From JAHJTW01 sp964545545 (lineage in GTDB: Bacteria > Krumholzibacteriota > Krumholzibacteriia > LZORAL124-64-63), in the NCBI GenBank assembly GCA_964545545.1, contig CAZJGK010000013.1:1-47078 (forward strand): 47,078 nt of DNA. The letters are read 5' to 3'. Below the pieces are notes generated by a model. That model searched no databases and had not been told where the DNA came from. It was given only the letters and a program-made list of their open reading frames with translations. The position numbers and the translations under genes were made by a program. Below, piece after piece: positions 25,010 through 32,828 of the stretch; position 1 is the stretch's first letter, and each line of letters opens with the position of its first letter.

Positions 25010-25606
25010 ATGAAGATCCGCACCCTGATCATGTGCCTGCTGGCCGCATCCCTGCTTGCGCAGCCCGCCGGGGCCGAACGGAGGCCCAAGTCCGGTCCCG
25101 TGAAGGTGGACAAGAATAGCGTCAAGATCGTCCGGCAGAACCTCGGCTTCAAACTCGAGGATGACTCCATCCGGGCGCTGGTCAACGTATCGCTGGCGGA
25201 TCTGGTCAAGATCAAGGAACCCGAGGCGCCGGACCAGGCCATCCCCGAGCAGGCGGTCTTCGTCAGCCACGACAAGAAGTCGTACCTCTTCCAGATGAGC
25301 TCGTACGAGCTGATCTTCCAGCGGGAACAGACGCTCAGGGTGATCTGCCACGGGTGGTTCCGCGGCACGACGGACTGGACGATCCTGGTCGACGTGACCG
25401 CCGGCCATGAAGAGGACTGGGCGCGGGTCACGGAACTCTACAAGTCGCTGAGGCTCGCCGACGCGTCCTTCCGCCTCGCCTGTGAAGGAACCAAGCTGGA
25501 GATCGAGAACAATCAGCACTACGCGTTCTTCACGGTGGATCTCTCCGAGTCGGACCGGGCGGTCACGCTCAGCGCGCCGAACTACCTGGCGGGATTGACC
25601 TACTGA
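25010..25606 (+). CDS. Secreted protein of unknown function
   Basis: 198 residues, with AAAGGA 8 bases before the ATG. A signal peptide ends near AGA (residue 23). The mature protein is mixed alpha/beta: NLGFKLEDDSIRALVNVSLADLV, an apolar core strand set (SYLFQMSSYELIF, LRVICHGWFRG, WTILVDVTAG), and a final beta hairpin (HYAFFTVDLSESDRAVTLSAP). Two cysteines could form a disulfide. I do not recognise the family. It lies 24 bases upstream of the winged-helix ferredoxin gene on the same strand, so the two are probably co-transcribed, although one product is exported and the other is cytoplasmic. Confidence 0.7.
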   Translation: MKIRTLIMCLLAASLLAQPAGAERRPKSGPVKVDKNSVKIVRQNLGFKLEDDSIRALVNVSLADLVKIKEPEAPDQAIPEQAVFVSHDKKSYLFQMSSYELIFQREQTLRVICHGWFRGTTDWTILVDVTAGHEEDWARVTELYKSLRLADASFRLACEGTKLEIENNQHYAFFTVDLSESDRAVTLSAPNYLAGLTY

Positions 25607-25630
25607 GCACGGCGACAGGAGAACCTTCCC

Positions 25631-26920
25631 ATGGCTCACCGCACCGTAAAATCCGGATACGCCGAGCTTGTCGATCGCCTGAATCGCGCCCCCCAGGGCG
25701 CCCCACCCTCTCAGCTGCTCAACCGTATCCTGGCCATGCTCATGAACGAACGGGAGGCCGGCCTGCTCGCCCTTTTGCCCATCAAACCCTTCACCGCGCA
25801 CAAGGCCGCCCGGATCTGGAAGATGAGCGAGACCGAGGCGCAGAATATCCTTGAGACCCTGGCCGGTCGCGCCCTGCTGGTTGATGTCGAGCGCCATGGA
25901 CGCTCGATCTACACCTTGCCCCCGCCCATGGCCGGCTTTTTCGAATTCTCGCTCATGCGCACCCGCGGCGACATCGACCAGAAGGCTCTCAGCGAGCTCT
26001 TTTACCAGTACCTGAACGTGGAAGAGGACTTCGTGAAGGCCCTCTTCACGGACGGCGAAACGCAGCTGGGTCGCGTGTTCGTGCAGGAGCCGGTGCTGAC
26101 GAGTGAGCAAGCGGCTCACGTGCTGGATTACGAGCGGGCCAGCGAGGTTATCGCGACAGCCACCCACATCGGCGTCGGGATGTGCTACTGCCGGCACAAG
26201 AAGCTGCACCTGGGCGAAGCCTGCGACGCGCCCCTGGACATCTGCATGACCTTCAACGGCTCGGCCGAGTCGTTGACCCGACACGGCCACGCGCGCGCCG
26301 TGGACAAGACCGAGTGCCAAGACTTGCTGGACCAGGCCTACGAGCAGGGGCTGGTCCAGTTCGGGGAGAACGTGCAGCACAAGGTCAACTTCATTTGCAA
26401 CTGCTGCGGCTGCTGCTGCGAGGCCCTGCTCGCCCAGAAAAGATTCACCCACTTGCACCCCGTCCACACGACGAACTTCGTCCCTCAAGTGGACGCCGCC
26501 GCCTGCAAGGGCTGCGGCAAGTGCGTCGATGCCTGCCCGGTCGAGGCCATGGCGTTGGTGTCCGCCAGCGACCCGGCCCAGCCGCGGCGGCGAACCGCAC
26601 GGGTACTCGAGGATGCCTGCCTGGGTTGTGGGGTGTGTGTCCGTTCCTGTACGAACGACGCGCTGAAGCTGCAACAGCGAGCGGCGCGCGTGCTGACGCC
26701 GGTCAATAACGCCCACCGCTACGTGCTGATGGCGGCCGAGCGGGGCAAACTTCAGGACCTGATCTTCGACAACAAGGTGCTGTGGAGTCATCGTGCCCTG
26801 GCGGCCCTGCTGGGCGCGGTTCTGAAGTTGCCGCCGGTCAAACGGGCGTTGGCCAGCGAACAGATGAAATCGCGGTACTTGGCCGCGTTGACATCGCGGC
26901 AAATGCCCGCAAACCATTAG
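25631..26920 (+). CDS. Winged-helix / 2[4Fe-4S] ferredoxin-type protein with extra cysteine clusters
   Basis: 429 residues. The N-terminal 100 residues contain a winged-helix-like segment (AHKAARIWKMSETEAQNILETL, LLVDVERHGRSIY). The middle has two unusual cysteine groups: CYCRHKKLHLGEAC...C near residue 183, and CNCCGCCCE near residue 256. Two bacterial ferredoxin motifs follow (CKGCGKCVDACPVEA near 295 and CLGCGVCVRSCTNDA near 335). The C-terminus has a hydrophobic patch (ALAALLGAVLKLPPV). No signal peptide is present, so it is cytoplasmic. Proteins of this architecture occur in anaerobes; their electron partners are unknown. The extra cysteine groups could bind a further cluster or zinc. 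A hairpin terminator follows at 26991. Confidence 0.85.
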   Translation: MAHRTVKSGYAELVDRLNRAPQGAPPSQLLNRILAMLMNEREAGLLALLPIKPFTAHKAARIWKMSETEAQNILETLAGRALLVDVERHGRSIYTLPPPMAGFFEFSLMRTRGDIDQKALSELFYQYLNVEEDFVKALFTDGETQLGRVFVQEPVLTSEQAAHVLDYERASEVIATATHIGVGMCYCRHKKLHLGEACDAPLDICMTFNGSAESLTRHGHARAVDKTECQDLLDQAYEQGLVQFGENVQHKVNFICNCCGCCCEALLAQKRFTHLHPVHTTNFVPQVDAAACKGCGKCVDACPVEAMALVSASDPAQPRRRTARVLEDACLGCGVCVRSCTNDALKLQQRAARVLTPVNNAHRYVLMAAERGKLQDLIFDNKVLWSHRALAALLGAVLKLPPVKRALASEQMKSRYLAALTSRQMPANH

Positions 26921-26990
26921 GGTTATGTTCAATGATTGCGTTATCCGTAGGTTGCCTGATCACGCCCGTCGAGAACGCCATCTCGTACAA

Positions 26991-27020
26991 GAGGGGGCCC
27001 TGATTGTTCGGGGCCCCCTC
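26991..27020. terminator. Bidirectional hairpin between convergent genes
   Basis: GAGGGGGCCC and GGGCCCCCTC form a perfect 10-bp stem with a 10-base loop between the converging ferredoxin-type and secreted-protein genes. No T run follows on either strand. A second smaller hairpin (ATGGCTT/AAGCCAT, 27024-27042) lies next to it and may terminate the minus-strand gene. Confidence 0.6.
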
Positions 27021-27047
27021 GTGATGGCTTGAGAAAAGCCATTCAAT

Positions 27048-27746
27048 TTACCGGTATAGTGCTTTCAGCGCGCCCCAACTGCTATCCTCTGTACTGACTT
27101 CGCAGCTTGCGATGTAGAGGACCAGTTGCGAGAAATCCCACGATGCACCATCGGTGGCCGTTGGGCTGCAATCGGTGTACAGCAGCGGCGGGTAGTTGGC
27201 CGGCGGCAGGCCATCTCCGACCTTGGCGCCGTTACCGACCGTGAAGCCGAGGCATTCACTGTCATAGCCGTCGATCCTCGCCGTGGCCTGGACGTTGGTC
27301 CGGGCCGCAATCGCGACGTTGGCGACGTAGGTCACCGTTTCGTACTCCACGTAGGAGAGGATCGGGCCCGTGTACTCCGGATCGCCATTGCCCCAGGGGC
27401 CGCTGCCGCTCAGCCAGATCGTGCCGCCTGTAAAGATGCACTTCCAGGTACGCGTGCCGTTGCCGGCAACGACGGAATCGTCGATCAAGATCGCGTCGCC
27501 GCCTTCGACTGAGCAATGGTAGCTCCACGAGGAACCGAGCGACACGCCATCCCAGGAGGCGGCGTTGAAGGTTGTGCCGGCAGACAGGGCGCCGCCGCCC
27601 GCCATCCAGCCCTCAGTGTAGCGACCGAGCGGTACGATGCCTCCGAGATCAGTGGAGCTCCAGGAGCCTTGCAACGGGGCGCCCGCCAGAGCGACGGCGG
27701 GAATCACAAGGGCGAGCAGAAGCAATACCATAGTAATCTTGCACAT
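27048..27746 (-). CDS. Secreted protein of unknown function
   Basis: 232 residues, with GGAGG 7 bases before the ATG. A signal peptide (ITMVLLLLALVIPAVALA) precedes a glycine-, serine- and aromatic-rich beta protein (GSWSSTDLGGIVPLGRYTEGW, SWSYHCSVEGGDAIL, TWKCIFTGGTIWLSG). There are several cysteines, and an ordered C-terminus ends in WGALKALYR. I do not recognise a family. The composition suggests an extracellular beta-sandwich. It is a single gene with a hairpin terminator and an AT-rich upstream region (27747-28021) shared with the divergent secreted protein. Confidence 0.7.
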   Translation of the reverse strand: MCKITMVLLLLALVIPAVALAGAPLQGSWSSTDLGGIVPLGRYTEGWMAGGGALSAGTTFNAASWDGVSLGSSWSYHCSVEGGDAILIDDSVVAGNGTRTWKCIFTGGTIWLSGSGPWGNGDPEYTGPILSYVEYETVTYVANVAIAARTNVQATARIDGYDSECLGFTVGNGAKVGDGLPPANYPPLLYTDCSPTATDGASWDFSQLVLYIASCEVSTEDSSWGALKALYR

Positions 27747-28021
27747 AAAGATCCTCCAGGGCTAGAGAACGTGGCGGCCCGGTTACCTTGGGAAATCAAT
27801 TTCCGTGGAATCCGGATACCTTGAGGCAGTGTATCATACAAAAGTATCATCCTGCAACCTGATTGTCACTGTTTGTTGACTATTCCTTCTATATATTCAT
27901 AAACCCTGATACTTAAGCACTTACGATATCGTGTTGAAAATTCTCTCGAATCAACAAATTCTCACTAGGAATTCTTGCTGATGTATGACACCATTCCCGT
28001 CTTGAGATAGGGGGGCCGCGC

Positions 28022-28564
28022 ATGTCTGGATCGCAACGGCGAATCGTCGGCAATCTGATCCTGGTTCTACTAGTGAGTACCGTTTCTGCAGCGACCGAAG
28101 CCCCGGTGCTGGTCAACGCCGTCATCGGCGCAAGCGGCGGCAGCGCGGGAGAGCCGAACTACAGCGTGCGCTGTACGGTGGGCCAGCCCTTCACCGGCGC
28201 AACGAGCGGTACCGGAACGACGCTCGCGATAGGATTCTGGCCCAGCTTCCAAGACTACGCAAGCCCGGTTCCCGAGGTCTCGCACTACGACTGGCGCCTG
28301 AACAACAACCACCCCAACCCATTCAATCCACGCACTGCAATCCGGTATTCGTTGCCGGCCGAAGCGGCAGTACGTTTGGAAATCTACGATCTGAGGGGAC
28401 ATCTCGTCCGGAATCTGGTCGATACGGTACGGCCTGCGGGCGACCATGTGGCGATCTGGAACGGCGTCGGCGACGACGGCGGTCCGGTCGCTTCGGGACT
28501 GTATATCGTCCGCCTCAGCTCGCCCGACGGAGTGCTGACACACAAGATGATGCTGACCCGCTGA
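28022..28564 (+). CDS. Small secreted protein with FlgD-Ig-like C-terminal domain
   Basis: 180 residues, with AGGGGG before the ATG. The N-terminal signal is followed by a short repeat-like segment often found in such exported proteins (VLVNAVIGASGGSAG, NYSVRCTVGQPFTG, TLAIGFWPSF). The C-terminal 90 residues are a FlgD-Ig/sorting-type domain: NPFNPRTAIRYSLP, VRLEIYDLRGHLVRNLVD, WNGVGDDGGPVASGLYIVRL. The same C-terminal signature is present in the 899-residue Asp-box protein at 11250-13949. In FCB bacteria such domains direct proteins to the cell surface or medium. The gene is followed 49 bases later by another secreted protein, probably in the same operon. Confidence 0.82.
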   Translation: MSGSQRRIVGNLILVLLVSTVSAATEAPVLVNAVIGASGGSAGEPNYSVRCTVGQPFTGATSGTGTTLAIGFWPSFQDYASPVPEVSHYDWRLNNNHPNPFNPRTAIRYSLPAEAAVRLEIYDLRGHLVRNLVDTVRPAGDHVAIWNGVGDDGGPVASGLYIVRLSSPDGVLTHKMMLTR

Positions 28565-28613
28565 GTTCGATTGCCGAGAACCGGCCTGATCTTCAAATCA
28601 CGGGGGGATGACG

Positions 28614-29648
28614 ATGAGATTCATGAGCGCGCTGTTGTTTGTTGTTCTCCTGTGGGCGGCATCGGCCCAGGCCGTGGTCCCGCGGACCCTCAGCTTCCAG
28701 GGCGCCCTGAGAGATGAGACCGGCTCCCTGCTGCCGGATGGCGACTACGAAATCGCTTTCCGAATATTCGATGTCGAGATCTCCGGCGAATATCTGTGGG
28801 AGGAGTCCCAGATCGTCCCGGTCGGCGATTCGATGTTCAGCGCCGTGCTGGGAAAAACGAATCCTCTGGATCTGCCCTTCGATGAGCAATACTGGATCGA
28901 ACTGCGCGTGGGTAACGATCCATGGATGGAGCCTCGCCTGCCGCTGACCGCCGCACCCTACAGTCTGAATGTCGCTGAAGGACAGGCGGTCACGAGCATC
29001 AACTCGGTGACCGACGACGTTACGTTGGCCGGCGACGGCGGCGTCGTCGTCAGCCAGGCGGGCCAGACCATCACCATCTCCGGCAGTGGCGGCGCAAGCT
29101 CCTCGGCGGAGAGCCTGGCCTACCCCGACGGGTTCATGGACCTGGAGCCCGTTTACTGGCCACTCATGAGTCTGATGCCCTACACCGTACCCGCCGGCAA
29201 GAACCTCTATATCACGAACGTCTTCTGCCCGCAGGGAGACGAACTGCTCATTGACGGACTGGGGATCGTGAAGATCGTCGGCAACGCCCCAAACAGGCTG
29301 CCGATCATCGTCGGTTCCGGACAGATCGTCTCGGTGCTTATACCGGGCTTCATCACCATCAATGGTTTTCTCGTCGATGCCGTCGTGACGCCGGTGACGG
29401 TCGACATCGGCTCGGGCAACTACTTTCCGCCCGGGGGCCAGGACCTGGTCGTCACCCACGTCTATACGCGTCGCACCGAGAACCCGTACTGGGACCTGAA
29501 TATCCAGGGCGGAGCACCGATCTACCGGATATCGACCACTGATCAGACCGATGGGCTCGATCAGCCGATCATCATTGCTCCGGGCACTTATCTTTCGACC
29601 ACGGCCGGGTACCCCGGATCCATCATCATCAACGGTTATCTGCGTTGA
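28614..29648 (+). CDS. Secreted beta-rich protein, tail-fibre-like N-terminal region
   Basis: 344 residues. The ATG at 28614 is preferred over the one at 28608 because the GGGGGG run then has normal spacing. The signal peptide ends at AQA. Residues 22-110 (RTLSFQGALRDETGSLLPDGDYEIAFRIFD-type pattern, then WIELRVGND, LPLTAAPYSLNV) match a module common at the start of surface proteins in FCB-like and myxobacterial genomes. A serine/glycine linker and a beta-rich domain with NLYITNVFC, GDELLIDGLGIVK and ILIPGF-like strands follow. No catalytic motif is seen. It lies directly downstream of the FlgD-Ig protein gene. It is probably exposed on or released from the cell. Confidence 0.75.
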   Translation: MRFMSALLFVVLLWAASAQAVVPRTLSFQGALRDETGSLLPDGDYEIAFRIFDVEISGEYLWEESQIVPVGDSMFSAVLGKTNPLDLPFDEQYWIELRVGNDPWMEPRLPLTAAPYSLNVAEGQAVTSINSVTDDVTLAGDGGVVVSQAGQTITISGSGGASSSAESLAYPDGFMDLEPVYWPLMSLMPYTVPAGKNLYITNVFCPQGDELLIDGLGIVKIVGNAPNRLPIIVGSGQIVSVLIPGFITINGFLVDAVVTPVTVDIGSGNYFPPGGQDLVVTHVYTRRTENPYWDLNIQGGAPIYRISTTDQTDGLDQPIIIAPGTYLSTTAGYPGSIIINGYLR

Positions 29649-29740
29649 TGGAAACGGGGCTCTCGATTGCGGCCGTAAGCGCACGCCCACTTTTGCCTTG
29701 TTCGAGTTCGGCGGAGACCCCAGAAGGGAAAGCGTGCCTG

Positions 29741-29820
29741 CTACGATGAGTGCCCCGCCGGATCTGTTTCTCAGTCAGCAGAGCGAACCGGCGTTCGTCT
29801 TGGTTGAGCCAGGACACACT
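29741..29820 (-). pseudogene. IS630-family transposase fragment
   Basis: One short frame reads SWLNQDERRFALLTEKQIRRG, followed by THRS. This matches the conserved C-terminal part of IS630/Tc1-type transposases (W-L-N-x-x-E-R-x-F, then L-T-x-K-x-I/L-R-R-G). Sequence on both sides is unrelated and no ends are visible, so only a scrap remains. Confidence 0.7.
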
Positions 29821-29915
29821 GGCCGGCGTTGTTTCCTGCCGGCAACGTCCGGACCGTTTCAAGCTTAAGTTAATGGACACTCTGGACTATAATGACCCGG
29901 CCAGAGAAGAGTGCC

Positions 29916-30083
29916 ATGAGCAAGAACATAGATCCTGAGAAGATCATCCGCGAGATCAAACGCAAGACCCGCCGCAAATTTTCCGCCGAAGAGAAGATCC
30001 GTATCGTCCTGGAGGGCCTCTCGCGTTACATCCACGTAGACATCGGCTGCCCCGCCGAATCCAGGAAGCGAGGCAGCTTCTGA
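29916..30083 (+). pseudogene. IS3-family orfA (transposase helper) fragment
   Basis: The first 35 codons from the ATG at 29916 read MSKNIDPEKIIREIKRK, then TRRKFSAEEKIRIVLEGL. This is the N-terminus of an IS3-type OrfA helix-turn-helix protein. After LEGL the expected RGE...IAELCRREGI part is replaced by unrelated residues and the frame stops. The element's presumed left end lies about 40 bases upstream. No OrfB or right end is present. Confidence 0.75.
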
Positions 30084-30198
30084 AAATGCAGACCCTCAGA
30101 CGCAGGATGTGTAATAATCAGGGATACAAGACACAAGTTTGGGCAGTGTGTTTGTCTAATGGAATGTGTAAGAACCAAGGATCACGGCGGACCATGAT

Positions 30199-30552
30199 AT
30201 GATGAACCAATTCGAATACATGGCACAGGAGATCACAAGACTTGAAAGTCGCTTGTGCGGATACAGCAAGGAAACTCCGGAAGCAGGCGTGCTACCCTCT
30301 CGATGGACTCTGGCGGGTGGTTACCTGCGCTGGCATGTTCAGTTTATTGAGGAAATCCTCGAACCGGACCTGGACATCGAGATCACATCAAATGCACTCA
30401 TTGTACGCGCCTTGTCGGCAAGAGAGACAGCCAGAGTCCTATTGGCGATCCTTCCCATCCCTGGAAACTTTGACGTTCAAAATCCAGAGATCCGTTATGG
30501 ATCCACCTCCCTTGAGATTTCCCTGAAATGGGTGAAAGGCGAACCGCAATAG
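30199..30552 (+). CDS. Small protein of unknown function upstream of dnaJ
   Basis: 117 residues. The ATG pair at 30199/30202 lacks a strong ribosome site. The N-terminal third is helical (YMAQEITRLESRLCGY), followed by beta-like segments (LDIEITSNALIVRALS, RVLLAILPIP, IRYGSTSLEISLKW). The last part is faintly reminiscent of the alpha-crystallin core of small heat-shock proteins, which often accompany DnaJ, but this is not proven. Its stop is immediately followed by the dnaJ ATG with no gap, so the two are translationally coupled. It has lower GC than most of the window, as does dnaJ. Confidence 0.6.
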   Translation: MMNQFEYMAQEITRLESRLCGYSKETPEAGVLPSRWTLAGGYLRWHVQFIEEILEPDLDIEITSNALIVRALSARETARVLLAILPIPGNFDVQNPEIRYGSTSLEISLKWVKGEPQ

Positions 30553-31598
30553 ATGGAAAAGACGTATTACGAAATCCTCGAGGTTTCTCAGGAGGCATCT
30601 GATCAGGAAATCAAGAAGGCCTTTCGAAAACTGGCATTAAAATACCATCCGGACAAGAATCCAGGAAATCCCGATGCTGAGGCACGATTCAAGGAGTTGG
30701 CCGCGGCTTACGAAGTCCTGCACGATGCCGAGAAACGCAGGGAATACGACGGAATTCTCGAAGCTGGGCGCCGACCTACTTACCAGGAGTTCGCCGGATC
30801 CGGAGGTGATCCTCACGCCTGGACCAAGGAAGACATCCTGTCCCACTTCGGGGATCTCTTCGGCGGCAGATTCGGGCATTCTTTCCATGAAGATCGCTCT
30901 CCCGGCCAATCAGGTTATGACATTGAGACCCGGCTGGAAGTGGATTTCCGGACTGCCGCGCTCGGGGGCAAGATCCAGGTCACAATCGATGGCGATGTAG
31001 CCTGCACTGCATGTTCGGGTAAAGGAACCACCGGGAACGCTGGTCCTTGCCCTACCTGTGGCGGCAAGGGTCGCACAACACGGCAATCAGATCAAACAGG
31101 ACAGTTCTTCACGATTACGGGCATCTGTCCTGAATGTTCAGGCACTGGATTCAAGGGGATCACTTGCACCACCTGTAGTGGAAGAGGTGTCGTTGAAAAA
31201 CGGCGGCGGGTGAACATCAACGTGCCGGAGGGAGTTGAAGACGGCCAGATGCTGCGCTTAACCGGACTAGGTGGTGCGGGCAGATTTGGTGGCCAAGCCG
31301 GCGACCTCATGGTTCTAATCCGGGTGAAACCAGATCCGCATCTCCGTCGAGAAGGAAATGACATCCATGCGGAAATCGAGGTACCTGTTTCGATAGCTGC
31401 TCTTGGCGGGCAAGTCGAGGTGCAAACGCTTCGCGGCAAGGTCAAGCTCAAAATGCCCCCAGCCACCTCATCAGGAAAGCTTCTTCGCCTCAAGGGTCAA
31501 GGAATACGTGGCGGTAATCATGTGGCCCGAGTGATGATCGTGCTTCCTGATCAATTGACCGAGAAACAGAAGGAGTGTTTTGGTAAGATTGACAGCGA
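30553..31598 (+). CDS. dnaJ: DnaJ-type co-chaperone (C-terminus lost in assembly gap)
   Basis: 348 codons are seen before the N run. A J domain covers 1-68 with the HPD motif (KYHPDKNPG), then a G/F-poor linker with FGDLFGGRFGHSF. The zinc-binding region has four CxxCxGxG repeats (CTACSGKG, CPTCGGKG, CPECSGTG, CTTCSGRG), followed by the two C-terminal peptide-binding domains up to VMIVLPDQLTEKQKE. About 20-40 residues are likely missing. Type-I DnaJ proteins stimulate the DnaK ATPase and hold unfolded clients. Neither DnaK nor GrpE is adjacent, so this may be an accessory copy rather than the main dnaJ. Base composition is less GC-rich than in the flanking regions. Confidence 0.9.
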
Positions 31599-31698
31599 NN
31601 NNNNNNNNNNNNNNNNNNNNNNNNNNNNNNNNNNNNNNNNNNNNNNNNNNNNNNNNNNNNNNNNNNNNNNNNNNNNNNNNNNNNNNNNNNNNNNNNNN
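31599..31698. other. Assembly gap (100 N)
   Basis: Exactly 100 unknown bases. This is a conventional scaffold gap of unspecified true length. It cuts the dnaJ gene on the left, and the right side resumes 47 bases before the cytochrome c peroxidase ATG. Base composition differs on the two sides. Confidence 0.99.
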
Positions 31699-31745
31699 CC
31701 CAGGGGCGCCGACACTCCACCCCCCGAGAGAGGAAGGTTCCCTTC

Positions 31746-32828
31746 ATGCGTTCCTCGATCCTGATCATCCTCCTGCTGGCGGCGTCCACGGCGCTGGCCG
31801 GCGCATTCCCTGCCGGAACCGCACCGCCCCCGATCACCGAGGCACAGGCGCTCGGCGTGGGACCGGTCGCGCTCGCACCACTGCCGGCTCCCCCCGTCCC
31901 GCCCAACAATCCCCAGATGAGCGACAAGATCGAGCTGGGCAGGAAGCTGTACTTCGACACGCGACTATCTGCGGACAACACCGTCAGCTGCGCCACCTGC
32001 CATGACCCGAAGCACGGGTGGTCCGACGCCGGGCCGACGAGCACGGGCATCAAGGGCCAGCGCGGCGGGCGCCGCGCGCCGCCGGTGTCCAACGCCGCCT
32101 ACTTCCCGCTGCAGTTCTGGGACGGCCGCGCCACCAGCCTGGAAGACCAGTCGATGGGGCCGATCGCCAACCCGGTCGAGATGGGCAACACCCACGAGGT
32201 GATGATCCGCACCCTCGACGACCTGCCCGACTACGTGGCGGACTTCGCCGCGGTCTTCGGCAACTCTCCGATCACGCTCGACCAGGTGGCCCAGGTGATC
32301 TCGTCCTTCGAGCGCACCATCGTGACCACCGACTCGCCCTTCGACCGCTTCACGCGGGGGGACCCGACCGCGCTGACGAAGCTCGAAAAGCGCGGGCTGG
32401 AGATCTACAACGGCAAGGGACACTGCACCTGCTGCCACTGGGGGCCCCTGTTCAGCGACAGCCGCTTCCACAACCTGGGCGTGCCGCCCCTCGATCCGGC
32501 CCAGCCGGACAGCGGCCGGTACGTCGTCACGAAGCTGGAGAAGGACATCGGCGCGTTCAAGACGCCGACGATGCGCGATGTCGCCGCGCGACCGCCCTAC
32601 CTGCACACCGGCGGCGAGAAGACGCTGGCGGACGTGCTGCGCTTCTACAACCGGGGCGGCGGCACGCAGGACCCTCACCTGGACGCGATGATGCTGCCGC
32701 TCGGGCTCAGCGAGGGCGAGATCGAGGCGCTCGCCGCCTTCCTGGACCGCGCCCTGACCAGCCTGAACTCCGAAGTGGCGAACGTGAATCCGCCCCGGCC
32801 TGCGGGCGCAACGCGGGAGGGGAAATGA
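31746..32828 (+). CDS. Dihaem cytochrome c peroxidase (CcpA/MauG family)
   Basis: 360 residues. GGAAGG lies about 9 bases before the ATG, and the signal peptide ends near ALAGAFP. Two haem motifs are present: CATCH near residue 83 for the peroxidatic haem, and CTCCH near residue 228 for the electron-transfer haem. Flanking family motifs include KIELGRKLYFDTRLS, RRAPPVSNAAY, WDGRATSLEDQ and FKTPTMRDVAARPPYLHTG. These periplasmic enzymes reduce hydrogen peroxide to water with electrons from small cytochromes, while MauG-like members oxidise proteins. The stop codon overlaps the next gene (TGATG), so the peroxidase and the cytochrome-porin are made together. No peroxidase-specific regulator is seen. 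Confidence 0.93.
   Translation: MRSSILIILLLAASTALAGAFPAGTAPPPITEAQALGVGPVALAPLPAPPVPPNNPQMSDKIELGRKLYFDTRLSADNTVSCATCHDPKHGWSDAGPTSTGIKGQRGGRRAPPVSNAAYFPLQFWDGRATSLEDQSMGPIANPVEMGNTHEVMIRTLDDLPDYVADFAAVFGNSPITLDQVAQVISSFERTIVTTDSPFDRFTRGDPTALTKLEKRGLEIYNGKGHCTCCHWGPLFSDSRFHNLGVPPLDPAQPDSGRYVVTKLEKDIGAFKTPTMRDVAARPPYLHTGGEKTLADVLRFYNRGGGTQDPHLDAMMLPLGLSEGEIEALAAFLDRALTSLNSEVANVNPPRPAGATREGK

Noticed and set aside
24965..26932. Minus-strand open frame of 655 codons
   Set aside because: Covers both the secreted-protein and ferredoxin genes in antisense. It is long only because of high GC at third positions.
28593..29690. Minus-strand open frame of 365 codons
   Set aside because: Antisense of the secreted beta-rich protein, which has a signal peptide and proper ribosome site.
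32018..32827. In-frame upstream extension of the cytochrome-porin gene
   Set aside because: It reads through the peroxidase gene in another frame. The signal peptide and ribosome site mark the true start at 32828.
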